Below, one piece after another: positions 44,235 through 52,997 of a DNA stretch of 64,000 nt (the first letter of the stretch is position 1; each line of letters begins with the position of its first letter). Under the pieces are notes generated by a model, which saw only the letters and a program-made list of their open reading frames with translations, did not search any database and was not told where the DNA came from. The DNA comes from an uncultured Collinsella sp. (GTDB lineage: Bacteria; Actinomycetota; Coriobacteriia; Coriobacteriales; Coriobacteriaceae). The stretch is from contig CALLNU010000034.1 in assembly GCA_938005465.1 (NCBI GenBank), positions 124,001-188,000 on the forward strand. The letters run 5' to 3'. Both the position numbers and the translations under genes were made by a program.

Positions 44235-45641
44235 ATGCGCCAAAACGGATCCAACTTAAACGGGCGTTCGGGTGCGCGTCCGACGGCGCGCCGCGACCTG
44301 GGGCAGCTGCCCAGCGGTCAGCGCAAGCGTCACCGTAAGCCCGGCGCGATGTACCTCAACCATAGCCGCGGGTTTAGCGACCGCAGTGCGCGCATCGGCA
44401 ACAGCCGTACGCCCCGTCGTTCGTCTCGCCTGCCCTACGCACTCATCGCCGTGGGCTGTGCGCTCGTGCTGTTTATCGCTGCCGTCGTGGGCTACGTCAA
44501 CCGCAGCGTGGATGTGGAGCTCAACGGCCAGAAGACCGCGGTGCGCGTGGGCTCTACGCTGCAGAATCTCATCGACGACCAGGAGTTGACTGACACCTAC
44601 GACGCAGGCGACCTGCTGGCCGTCGATGACAGCGTGCTCAAGCGCCATGGGGGCGAAAAACTGTCGGTGAAGGTCGACGGCAAGCGCGTGAAACAGGGCA
44701 AATGGGATAGCCGCGAACTTGAGGGCGGCGAGAAGGTGACGGTCAAGGATGGCCGTAACACCTACGAGAAGCACGAGGTTCAGGCTACGGTTATCGAGCC
44801 CAAGCTCAAGGTCGAGGGTACGGGCGCTATCGAGTATGTGCAGACGTGGGGTGTCCAGGGCCGCTCCGAGGTGTGGGTTGGTGAGCAGTCGGGCAAGACG
44901 CAAGACCGCGGCGAGGTTGTGCCCGCCACCGATTGCGTCGTTGCGTGCGCCAGCGTGGCGCCCAAGGGCAACAAAAAGTACGTGGCGCTGACGTTTGACG
45001 AGGGTCCGAGCGGCGCCACCAAACAGATCTTGCAGGTGCTCAAGGAAAAGGGTGCCGCCGCGACGTTCTTCCTTTCGGGCGATGCGGCCGAGGCCTCGCC
45101 TGCCACGGCCAAGGCGATTGTCGATGCCGGGTGCGAGATCGGATCCAACAGCTACAGCGACGATTCGCTCAAGGGTCAGGACCGTGAGGCGGTACGCGAA
45201 CAGATCACGAAAGGTACCGATGCGATTAAGTCGGCGACCGGCGTGAAGACGATGCTGCTGCGTGCTCCCTACGCTGCCTTTGACGAGCAAAACTGGATTG
45301 ATGCGATGGACCTGGTCTCCGCCGTGGTCTCGTGGAATATTGACTCGGGCGACTGGCTGCTCAACGGTGCCGACGAGCAGGTCTCGACGGTGCTCGATTC
45401 GGTGACGCCGGGCAATATCGTGCTGCTCACCGATAGAGACGAATGCGCCGAGCAGACGCTCGAGGCGCTGCCGCGGATTATCGACGGCCTCATTGCCGAC
45501 GGCTACAAGATCGTGACGCTCAGCGACCTGGTCAAGACGGACATGTCGCTGAGCAAAAAGCTCACCTCGCTGACGAAGGTCACCATGCCCAAGGGCGCCG
45601 TGTTCCCCCAACTTGCCGAGGACGACGACGCCACAGAGTAG
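44235..45641 (+). CDS. NodB-fold polysaccharide deacetylase-like protein lacking metal-binding histidines
   Basis: A 468-residue membrane-anchored protein. A basic cytoplasmic N-terminus (1-66) is followed by a span at about 68-88 and a region like DUF348/G5-linked domains (VELNGQKTAVRVGSTLQNL). The NodB fold starts near 248: ALTFDEGPSG (motif 1, usually TFDDGP), EIGSNSYSDDSL (motif 2, usually IGNHTxxH), LRAPYAAFDE (motif 3) and WNIDSGDW (motif 4). Motif 2 has Asn305 and Asp309 in place of both zinc-binding His, and motif 5 reads VLLTDRD without the usual His. It is probably a binding or inactive homologue at the cell wall. GGGGGAGGG precedes the ATG. Confidence 0.85.
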   Translation: MRQNGSNLNGRSGARPTARRDLGQLPSGQRKRHRKPGAMYLNHSRGFSDRSARIGNSRTPRRSSRLPYALIAVGCALVLFIAAVVGYVNRSVDVELNGQKTAVRVGSTLQNLIDDQELTDTYDAGDLLAVDDSVLKRHGGEKLSVKVDGKRVKQGKWDSRELEGGEKVTVKDGRNTYEKHEVQATVIEPKLKVEGTGAIEYVQTWGVQGRSEVWVGEQSGKTQDRGEVVPATDCVVACASVAPKGNKKYVALTFDEGPSGATKQILQVLKEKGAAATFFLSGDAAEASPATAKAIVDAGCEIGSNSYSDDSLKGQDREAVREQITKGTDAIKSATGVKTMLLRAPYAAFDEQNWIDAMDLVSAVVSWNIDSGDWLLNGADEQVSTVLDSVTPGNIVLLTDRDECAEQTLEALPRIIDGLIADGYKIVTLSDLVKTDMSLSKKLTSLTKVTMPKGAVFPQLAEDDDATE

Positions 45642-45969
45642 TCATTGGGTAGTCGTTTAAGAACGTCCCCAACGGCTATGTCACGGATGCGTCAGCGTTT
45701 GGTATGCCTGCAATGTGCAGCGCATAAATTCGATGCCGCAGGGCGATGCTGATGCTATAGTTACTGCGGTTAATGAGGGTCAAGAGAAAGGTTACAGGTG
45801 AAATCCAAACCTCGACCATACAGTCGATGACCCCATGCAGGTGCTTTTTGCGCATGCACGGGGTGTAAGCGTCGAGCGGCGTGCCGCCTGCGCATGCGTA
45901 TACATATCCAGAAGCCCCCGGACGCCGCATGCGCGGCCGCGTCCGGAGGAATAATGATGGGGAGCACCA
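45642..45969 (+). promoter_or_regulatory. Structured leader of the MgtE-like gene
   Basis: After a GGGGAC-type repeat remnant (to about 45675), the 290-base leader has TGCGCATGCA and TGCGCATGCG arms near 45850 and 45888. A stem follows at 45917-45945 (CCGGACGC with GCGTCCGG) whose 3' side abuts the GGAGGA ribosome binding site. A 10-codon ORF (ATGATGGGGAGCACCATTGA...) starts at 45954 and overlaps the TTG start at 45970. This could be cis-regulation, for example by Mg2+. I could not match it to a known M-box. Confidence 0.4.
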
Positions 45970-47814
45970 TTGAATTATCTGAGTGAGATGCTCAAATTGC
46001 CGGTCTTGGACGTCGACGGCGAAAAGCTCGGCGTGGTCAACGATTTTGGTATTGCTACCGGCGAAGTTTTTCCGCACGTGACGTCGCTCGCGTTCCGCGG
46101 ACCCGGCAAGACGCCGTTTATGATCAGCTGGCGCAAATGGGTCGACCGTATCGACGAGACGGGCGTACACCTTAAGACGTCGGCTACCGAAATTCGCTTT
46201 TCGTACCTGCAACCGACCGAACTCTTGCTTGCCCGTGACGTGCTCAACAAGCAGATTGTCGACACGCAGGGCATGAAGGTCGTGCGCGTCAACGACATCA
46301 AGTTTTCCATGTCGGGCGAAAATCAGCTGCGCCTGCTGGGCGCCGAGGTCGGTGCCCGCGGTCTGCTGCGCGCGATCAGCCCCACACTCGAGCATGTCGT
46401 CGAGGGCTTTATGAAGCATCTGGGCAAGCCGCTCAGTGAGGACATCATCGCTTGGTCCTACATGGACCTGCTCGACCGCTCGACCAAGAACATTCAACTC
46501 TCGGTGTCGCACAAGACGCTTGGCGAGCTGCACCCCGCCGACATTGCCGACATTATCGAGCAGCTCGACCCGCGCCTGCGTGCGCAGGTGTTCGCGCAGC
46601 TCGACACCGCCCAGGCCGCCGAGGCCATCTCGGAGTTCGATGACGACGAGCTTATGACCGAGATGCTCGAGGGTCTGTCCGATACGGATGCATCGTCGAT
46701 GCTGGCCATGATGGACCCGGACGATGCAGCCGACCTGATCGACGAGCTCGATTACGAGAAGGCCGAGAAGCTCCTGCGCCTGATGGGCGTCAAGGAGGAG
46801 AAGGCGATTCGTAACCTGCTGGGGTATGAGGACAACACCGCCGGCCGCATCATGACCTCGGAGTTTGTCTCCCTGCCCGCCACGGCAACGGTCGGTGACG
46901 CCATCGAGGCGATTCGCGAGCTCGACGAGGACTTCGAGAGCGTCTACTACGTCTATACCGAGGATCCGAGCGGCATGCTGACCGGCGTGCTTTCGCTGCG
47001 CACGCTGATCGTAGCCGACCGCGACGCCACGCTGGGTCAGCTGGCCTATCGCGACCTGGTCTATGTGTCGCCCGACGAGGACCAGGAAGACGTGACGGAC
47101 GAGATGACCAAGTACGACCTGGTTGCCATCCCTGTCTGCGACGAGAACCGTCATATCCTGGGTATCGTGACCTTCGACGACGCCATGGACGTTATCGCCG
47201 AGGAGCATCAGGAGGACCTGCAGATCGCCGGTGTCGGCTCGGGCGATAGCGCGTCGGACGACTCGACGAACGTGCTCAGCTGGTTCGTGCATCGCCAGTA
47301 CTGGGTTGTTGTATGGGGCATCGCGTCGTGCATCATGGCGACCGTGCTGGGAACGGCGCTCGGCTCCGCGCATCTGGTGGTGTTCCCCATGTGCGCCATG
47401 CCGCTCGTGCTGCTGGCGGCCTCGCGCATGGTGTCGTTCGTCAAGAACTACTTCCTCGAGTACGACGGTCACGACGACGAGCCCAAACCGTACCTGGGAT
47501 TCTTCTTCCAGAGCACGGGTATGGGCCTGATCCTTTCGCTTGTTACTTACCTGTGCGCGCAGCTGGTGCGCACTGCCGCGTTCCTCGATGCCCCTATGTT
47601 TGAGGAGCAGCTCTTTACCGGCTGCTTTAACATCGCGGCCATCATCTGCCTGGTGGGCAACATGAGCGCCGTGATTTACCTGATGGTGCTGTTCTGGCGC
47701 GATGAGCACGACCTCAATACGTCGGGTACCGCCATGAACGTCATCGCCGTCATGATCTCGTGTGTGGCGTACTGCATCGCCGCGGTGCTGCTCACCATGT
47801 CGGTCATGGGGTAG
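45970..47814 (+). CDS. MgtE-N/CBS domain protein with PRC barrel and non-canonical membrane domain
   Basis: This 614-residue protein has PRC-barrel-like repeats (about 1-170), then an MgtE N-terminal superhelical domain (about 180-285; LHPADIADIIEQLDP, DDDELMTEMLEGLSD, MDPDDAADLIDEL), then a CBS pair (about 290-415; GRIMTSEFVSLPATATV). The C-terminal part (about 425-614) has five spans but lacks the GGNxGxQ-type motif of the MgtE channel, so it may not be an MgtE pore. The sensor domains should bind Mg2+. The start is TTG, with GGGGAG six to seven bases upstream. The stop is nine bases before the Nramp gene, pointing to joint function. Confidence 0.82.
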   Translation: MNYLSEMLKLPVLDVDGEKLGVVNDFGIATGEVFPHVTSLAFRGPGKTPFMISWRKWVDRIDETGVHLKTSATEIRFSYLQPTELLLARDVLNKQIVDTQGMKVVRVNDIKFSMSGENQLRLLGAEVGARGLLRAISPTLEHVVEGFMKHLGKPLSEDIIAWSYMDLLDRSTKNIQLSVSHKTLGELHPADIADIIEQLDPRLRAQVFAQLDTAQAAEAISEFDDDELMTEMLEGLSDTDASSMLAMMDPDDAADLIDELDYEKAEKLLRLMGVKEEKAIRNLLGYEDNTAGRIMTSEFVSLPATATVGDAIEAIRELDEDFESVYYVYTEDPSGMLTGVLSLRTLIVADRDATLGQLAYRDLVYVSPDEDQEDVTDEMTKYDLVAIPVCDENRHILGIVTFDDAMDVIAEEHQEDLQIAGVGSGDSASDDSTNVLSWFVHRQYWVVVWGIASCIMATVLGTALGSAHLVVFPMCAMPLVLLAASRMVSFVKNYFLEYDGHDDEPKPYLGFFFQSTGMGLILSLVTYLCAQLVRTAAFLDAPMFEEQLFTGCFNIAAIICLVGNMSAVIYLMVLFWRDEHDLNTSGTAMNVIAVMISCVAYCIAAVLLTMSVMG

Positions 47815-47822
47815 GTGGTCGC

Positions 47823-49085
47823 GTGCAAAATACCAAGCAAAAGTCGGGCACCAAGCAAAAGTTGACCATCGCGGCCATCTTTGGCGCTATGGGTCCCGGT
47901 CTGCTGGCGGCGCTTTCGGGCAATGACGCCGGCGGCATTGCAACGTATTCCAGCGCGGGCGCCAGCTATGGCTACAAGATGCTCTGGATGCTTCCCGTCA
48001 TGACTGTGCTGCTCATCGTGACGCAGGAGACCGCGGCACGCTGCGGCTGCGTCACGGGCAAGGGCCTGGCATCGCTCATTCGCGAGCGCTTTGGCGTGCG
48101 CAAGAGTGTACTTGCTATGGCGGCGCTGTTGATCGCCAACACAGCCGTGACCATTTCGGAGTTTGCGGGTATTGCGAGCGGCCTCGCCCTCTTTGGCGTG
48201 CCGGCGAGCATCTCGGTGCCGTTGGTGGCGCTGCTGGTGTGGATGCTTACCATGTCGGGCAGTTTCCAGCGCATCGAGAAGATTCTGCTGCTGGTGAGCT
48301 GCGTGTTCGTGACCTATATTGTCGCCGCGTTTATGGCTGGCCCCAACTGGGGTGAGGTCGCGGTCGACCTGGTCGTGCCTAACATTCAAAATGACCCCAG
48401 CTACGTGTCGCTCGTGGTCGCGACGATTGGTACCACCATCGCGCCGTGGATGATTTTCTTGGCGCAGAACAACGTGGTCGATAAGAACGCGGGCGAGGAC
48501 GATATCGTGCTGCAGCGCATCGACACCGTGAGCGGCTCGCTTGCCGCCGATGTCATTGCCGGCTTTATTATCATCACGACCGGTACGGTGTTGTTCCCGG
48601 CGGGTATTCAGATTAGCGATGCCGCCGATGCCGCCCGCGCGCTGGAGCCTATTGCGGGTCAGTGGTCCACGGTGCTGTTTGCCTCGGGCCTGGTCGCGGC
48701 GAGCTTCTTGGCCGCCTGCGTGCTGCCGGGCGTCACGTCGAGCGCTATCTGCGAGGCATTTGGCTGGGAGCGCGGTGCCGACCGCAGCTGGGACGAGGCC
48801 CCGGTCTATCGCGGCATCATTACGGCCATCATTGGCATCTCTGCCGTGCTGGTGCTTATGCCCGGCGTCGATCTGTTCCAGATTATGATGACCTCGCAGG
48901 TCATCAATGGCGTGCTGCTGCCTGTGGTTCTGGTGTTCCAGGTGGTTATCGCCGCCGACCGTCACATTATGGGCGCCAACCGCAACGGCCGCGTGTGGAA
49001 CGTGCTCACTTGGGCGACTATCGCCGTGATTACGGTGCTCACGGCCGTCATGTTTGTCCTGCAGGCGATGGGTTACAGCGCTTAG
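47823..49085 (+). CDS. Nramp-family divalent-metal transporter, possibly Mg2+-selective
   Basis: A 420-residue carrier with about 11 spans. The first-helix motif DPGN is DAGG here (Asp35 kept, Asn replaced by Gly38). The sixth-helix A-x-x-M-P-H is TIAPW (Met replaced by Ala207, His by Trp209). Loss of the metal-coordinating Met is a feature linked in the literature to SLC11-type Mg2+ carriers (NRMTs, described from the related Eggerthella lenta), so Mg2+ uptake is proposed. The start is GTG at 47823 after TAGGTGG. It is coupled to the MgtE-like sensor protein gene and followed by a terminator. Confidence 0.85.
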   Translation: MQNTKQKSGTKQKLTIAAIFGAMGPGLLAALSGNDAGGIATYSSAGASYGYKMLWMLPVMTVLLIVTQETAARCGCVTGKGLASLIRERFGVRKSVLAMAALLIANTAVTISEFAGIASGLALFGVPASISVPLVALLVWMLTMSGSFQRIEKILLLVSCVFVTYIVAAFMAGPNWGEVAVDLVVPNIQNDPSYVSLVVATIGTTIAPWMIFLAQNNVVDKNAGEDDIVLQRIDTVSGSLAADVIAGFIIITTGTVLFPAGIQISDAADAARALEPIAGQWSTVLFASGLVAASFLAACVLPGVTSSAICEAFGWERGADRSWDEAPVYRGIITAIIGISAVLVLMPGVDLFQIMMTSQVINGVLLPVVLVFQVVIAADRHIMGANRNGRVWNVLTWATIAVITVLTAVMFVLQAMGYSA

Positions 49086-49102
49086 CGCCTCTTTTGGACT
49101 CC

Positions 49103-49137
49103 AAACAGGCCGCAGCGATGGGCTACGGCCTGTTTTT
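49103..49137 (+). terminator. Intrinsic terminator of the MgtE-like/Nramp operon
   Basis: AAACAGGCCG pairs with CGGCCTGTTT, ending in a T run. Confidence 0.8.
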
Positions 49138-49181
49138 GTCTGCTATAGGGTGTTAGTTATATGGCAGTGGGCAATAAATGC

Positions 49182-49381
49182 CAAATATGAGTACTGTTGC
49201 TAAGTGAATAGCATTTACATTCAAGAAGATAATAAACATAACCTATAGTATGTTCATTAAAATTGGCTCCAATACGCCTTAAACCAGTCAGGTTGGCTGT
49301 CTTAGGGGGTTGTAGGGTTCGCTCGGACGTCATTTTGGGTGGTTTTGCCTGCTACTAAAATGGTAACAGTACTCATATTTG
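49182..49381. repeat. AT-rich 200-bp element bounded by 17-bp inverted repeats
   Basis: CAAATATGAGTACTGTT at 49182-49198 is exactly inverted at 49365-49381. The interior is much more AT-rich than its surroundings and has no gene. The size and structure fit a miniature inverted-repeat element. Confidence 0.6.
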
Positions 49382-49601
49382 CCCTTTTTTGCCCACAGAC
49401 CTTTGAGGGTGCGGCGAAAAGGGCTTGTTTTGATTGTTTGGGGCAGGCACGAGGCGCGGAAACGATGTCTGGAGCGACGGAGCGGCCTGGAATTCATCCG
49501 TAGGGGTCTTCATTGGCTGCGCCAGGAGTGTCCCTAACTGCCGGAGGGGGTGTCTGCCGTGGCAGACACCCCCTCCGGATGTGGGAAGTTTGCGCTGCAG
49601 G
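49382..49601. other. Intergenic, with an 18-bp perfect palindrome
   Basis: CCGGAGGGGGTGTCTGCC at 49541-49558 pairs perfectly with 49561-49578 across two bases. There is no T tract on either strand, though it may still end the leftward acyltransferase transcript. No gene is seen. Confidence 0.5.
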
Positions 49602-51818
49602 TTACTTGTCGGTGCCCAGCTTGTGCGGCTTGAGAGCGAGCGCATTGACGAGTGCGTCGGTGGCAGACTTGACGGCTGCCGGCTGCGGATCGTTGACGTG
49701 ATCCTCGGGGTGTACGGGCAGGTCCTTCTTGACGGCATCGTGGATCAAGTTGAGGTACTCAGTCACGCCAGTGGTCGATAGGTGCGTGCCATCGCCATCG
49801 AACAGGTCGTTGCGGTTGGCACTGTATCCGTACCAGTCGATAACGCGCACGTTCTTGTAGCGCGTAGCGGCGTTGGCGATGGCCTGGTTGGTAGAGCCAA
49901 CCCACGGCTGCGGGCTGCGCGTGTTCACAAACACCACCATACGCTTATCTCCCGCATCGGCCATGATGGCGTCGATCTGGTCGTCGGTTACCAAGCCGTT
50001 GGTGCCCAGGGCAAAGACCACGATCTTGCCGGCAAGGTTCTGCTGGATATAGCCTTCAAATGTCGTGCGCCCCGCATCAAACTGGCGGCCCTTTTCGGCA
50101 TCGATATGGCTGTGCGGGAACACGCCGTCAAAGGTGTCTACGGCACGCAGCGACACGGAGTCGCCGATCATAAGCAGATCGTAGGAGCCATCGGGGAAGC
50201 CGTCGTTGTCCTTGTCGGTGTCGTCGGCCGCCTGCTGGTCGGTGGGCGCGGTGTTCTTGGCTTCCTTGTTCAGAACTTCGGCGCCCTCGCCGCTCAGCGC
50301 AGACGTCTCGGGCACAAAGATCAGGCCGCCCAGTGCAACGACCAACACGACAGCGCAGGCTGCGCAGACAGGGACGTGCGCGCGTACCCAGTTAGCGGGC
50401 GTGGTGGTGCCGTCGCGGAACTCGGACACGGTGCGCTCAAAGGCGCCCTTCCTAAACGGAGTCTCGATAAAGCGATAGCAGCACTCTGCCACGGCGACCA
50501 CCAACAACACCTGCAAAATGTACTGCCACCACGGCGTATCGTTGATGTTGGCGACCGGGTTCATGAGCAACAGCAGCGGATAGTGCCACAGGTAGATGCT
50601 GTACGAGCGCTTGCCAACCCACACGAGCGGCTCGGCGGACAGCGCGCGGGCAACCATTCCCTGGGGCTGCACGCAGGCCGCGATGACCATGAGCGTGAGG
50701 ATCGAGCACAGCAGCGTGCCTCCGCGATACTGGAAGGCGGTGTAGCCGTTGGTGAGCGCGACCATGGCGGCAAGGCCAACCAGACCCACGACGCCCAACA
50801 CATCGATGGATGCGGGCGAGGACCAAAAACGCACGAGGGCGCTCGGCTGTGCCGGGGCGGTCTCGGCTGCTTCGTCGGCCTTCTCGCCAAGCTTGCCCTC
50901 GGCGTTCTTGCCGTGCTTGGCGGCGCCAGCTAGGCGATTGAGCCCCAAACGACGAGCGAGACGCACCGGCGCCAGGTCGCGATCGGGGATAAAGGCCATC
51001 CAGGCACCCAGCAGCAGCGAGAACACACGGGTGTCGGTGCCGTAGTACACGCGGCTGGGGTCGGCGGCAGGGTTATAGAGCACCATCATGGCGATGGCGG
51101 AGACAGCAGCCAAGCCCAGAACCACGCGGCGCGTGTTGGGCTTGCTCACATGCATGGATACCATGGCAAACAGCAGTGGCGGCCAAATCAGGTAGAACTG
51201 TTCCTCGATGGCAAGCGACCAAAAGTGCGTGAGCGGCGAGGGGTCGCCCAGGGCATTGAAGTACGAGACGTTTTGGGCAATCTGCCACCAGTTGTTGAAG
51301 AACAGCAGCGACGGCAGGATGTCGGGACGCATCTTGGTGAGCATCACGTGGTTAAAGATAGTGCACAGCGCGCAGGTTACAAACACTACCGTTACCACGG
51401 CGGGGACCAGGCGACGGATGCGGCGAATCCAGAAGCTCTTGAGGTCGATGTGGCCGGTCTTAGCGACTTCGTTGAGTAGCAGGCGTGTGATCAGATAGCC
51501 CGAAAGCACAAGGAAGATCGTGACGCCGAGCAGACCGCCCTGCGCCCACGTGAGGTTGAGGTGATAGAGCACCACCGCGACGACGGCAAGCGTGCGCAGG
51601 CCGTCAAGGGCAGGGATGTAGCGGGACTTGGGGCGAGCAGGCGTCTGCTCCGCGGCGGGAGTGTTGGCGCGGCCCGCGTTGTTGGCAGAAGCGCGATGGG
51701 GGCTCGCGGTGCGTCGCGGCTCGTTGGCACGGCGTTCGCTCTTCACGCGTTCGTGCGGCGCCGGCTCGTTGCCCGTGCGGCGTCGACCGCGCGAGCCCGA
51801 TTGCGAGAATTGTTCCAT
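49602..51818 (-). CDS. Acyltransferase 3 with C-terminal SGNH domain (OatA-like O-acetyltransferase)
   Basis: This 738-residue protein has a disordered basic N-terminus (1-65), then an acyltransferase-3 membrane domain (about 66-470; YIPALDGLRTLAVVAVVLYH and FWSLAIEEQFYLIWP). A span and linker follow, then an extracellular SGNH hydrolase-like domain (about 540-735) with the GDS block containing Ser554 and DGTHLS near the end supplying Asp and His. This architecture is that of OatA, which O-acetylates peptidoglycan, or of related cell-envelope acetylases. It is a monocistronic leftward gene. Confidence 0.9.
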   Translation of the reverse strand: MEQFSQSGSRGRRRTGNEPAPHERVKSERRANEPRRTASPHRASANNAGRANTPAAEQTPARPKSRYIPALDGLRTLAVVAVVLYHLNLTWAQGGLLGVTIFLVLSGYLITRLLLNEVAKTGHIDLKSFWIRRIRRLVPAVVTVVFVTCALCTIFNHVMLTKMRPDILPSLLFFNNWWQIAQNVSYFNALGDPSPLTHFWSLAIEEQFYLIWPPLLFAMVSMHVSKPNTRRVVLGLAAVSAIAMMVLYNPAADPSRVYYGTDTRVFSLLLGAWMAFIPDRDLAPVRLARRLGLNRLAGAAKHGKNAEGKLGEKADEAAETAPAQPSALVRFWSSPASIDVLGVVGLVGLAAMVALTNGYTAFQYRGGTLLCSILTLMVIAACVQPQGMVARALSAEPLVWVGKRSYSIYLWHYPLLLLMNPVANINDTPWWQYILQVLLVVAVAECCYRFIETPFRKGAFERTVSEFRDGTTTPANWVRAHVPVCAACAVVLVVALGGLIFVPETSALSGEGAEVLNKEAKNTAPTDQQAADDTDKDNDGFPDGSYDLLMIGDSVSLRAVDTFDGVFPHSHIDAEKGRQFDAGRTTFEGYIQQNLAGKIVVFALGTNGLVTDDQIDAIMADAGDKRMVVFVNTRSPQPWVGSTNQAIANAATRYKNVRVIDWYGYSANRNDLFDGDGTHLSTTGVTEYLNLIHDAVKKDLPVHPEDHVNDPQPAAVKSATDALVNALALKPHKLGTDK

Positions 51819-51912
51819 AAAACATCATCCAATGACGAGAATAATCAGCACGTATTCATTGTAGCTGCCTGCTCCTGTGAATGCTTGCTGCTGGCGCAAC
51901 CTCAAGGGTGCG

Positions 51913-51930
51913 TTCACATCAAAGTGAACT
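51913..51930. promoter_or_regulatory. Operator-like palindrome upstream of ribokinase
   Basis: GTTCAC and GTGAAC are inverted around six bases, in the 186-bp gap between the divergent acyltransferase and ribokinase genes. A weak TATAG follows. Confidence 0.35.
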
Positions 51931-52004
51931 AAAGTTATAGAGGTGCGAAGGCGCGCAATCGACGGTCGACGGTGGGTGCAAAGCCCGCAGATGAGGAGGT
52001 TTCC

Positions 52005-52967
52005 ATGGCAGATCGCGGCATCGTTGCGGTGTTCGGCAGCATGAACATGGACCTTTCGGTGGCGTGCGAGCGCATGCCGCGCGCGGGCGAGACAGTCGGT
52101 GGTAGCGGTTTTATCACCAACGCCGGTGGCAAGGGCGCTAACCAGGCCGTCGCCGCCGCGCGCATGGGTGCGCGCACGTGCATGATCGGCGCTGTCGGTC
52201 GCGACGCGTTCGGCGCGTCGCTCGTGGTGGGGCTCCAAGACGCCGGTGTGGACTGTGACTTTGTAGTGCATCGCGATGACGTGGAGACGGGAACGGCAAC
52301 CATCATTCGCTGCGAGGGCGACAACCACATCATACTGTCACCGGGCGCCAACCATGCGTTTGCGGGCGCGGACGTTGCCTGCGCGTTGAGGCGTCTGGCG
52401 GCCCATGAGCTCGACGGCGACGCCAGCGAGATTGCCCCGGCTGCCGGAAGCGTCTTTATCGCCCAGGGTGAATGTGACCTTGCAGCGACGGCCGATGCGC
52501 TTGTTTGCGCTCACGAGCTGGGGTTCTATACGGTCTTTAATCCGGCGCCTGCCTGCGAGCTGCCTGCGGAGGTCTGGCCTGCGGTCGACCTGGTCTGTCC
52601 CAACGAGACCGAGTGCCAGGTTCTGACGGGAATCTTGCCCGCGGACGATGCAAGCTGCGTCGTGGCGCTCAACGCCCTGCTCGCTAGGGGTGCCGGAGCT
52701 GCGGTCATCACGTTGGGCGGTGCCGGCTCGGTTACGCTCGGCGATGACGGTGAGCTGCTGCGCATGCCGGCACTTTCGAGCACGGTAGTCGATACCACGG
52801 CCGCCGGCGATACGTTTATCGGCGCGTTGGCGGCGGCTCGCCTAGAGGGCTTGCCGCTCTTTGAGTGCATGGCCGCGGGTGCTCGCGCCTCGGCAGTGAC
52901 GGTGTCGCGCCTGGGCGCTCAGCAATCGATTCCCACGCGCGCCGAAGTTGAACATTGGTTTGGTTAA
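52005..52967 (+). CDS. rbsK: Ribokinase (PfkB family)
   Basis: A 320-residue sugar kinase. The N-terminal FGSMNMDLSV and NAGGKGANQAVAAARMG are the ribokinase substrate motifs. TTAAGDTFIGALAA near the C-terminus holds the catalytic Asp269. It phosphorylates ribose to ribose-5-phosphate. The nucleoside hydrolase encoded 30 bp downstream would supply ribose, so the pair forms a salvage operon. GAGGAGGT precedes ATG 52005. Confidence 0.9.
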   Translation: MADRGIVAVFGSMNMDLSVACERMPRAGETVGGSGFITNAGGKGANQAVAAARMGARTCMIGAVGRDAFGASLVVGLQDAGVDCDFVVHRDDVETGTATIIRCEGDNHIILSPGANHAFAGADVACALRRLAAHELDGDASEIAPAAGSVFIAQGECDLAATADALVCAHELGFYTVFNPAPACELPAEVWPAVDLVCPNETECQVLTGILPADDASCVVALNALLARGAGAAVITLGGAGSVTLGDDGELLRMPALSSTVVDTTAAGDTFIGALAAARLEGLPLFECMAAGARASAVTVSRLGAQQSIPTRAEVEHWFG

Positions 52968-52997
52968 ACGATAAAGACGGAGAAGCGGAGTAGAACA

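Noticed and set aside
44235..45641. Active peptidoglycan deacetylase
   Set aside because: The histidines needed for zinc binding in motif 2 and motif 5 are missing.
45680..45969. M-box (ykoK) Mg2+ riboswitch upstream of the MgtE-like gene
   Set aside because: The conserved M-box core words are not visible. Only hairpins and a short ORF are seen, so it is listed as an unassigned leader.
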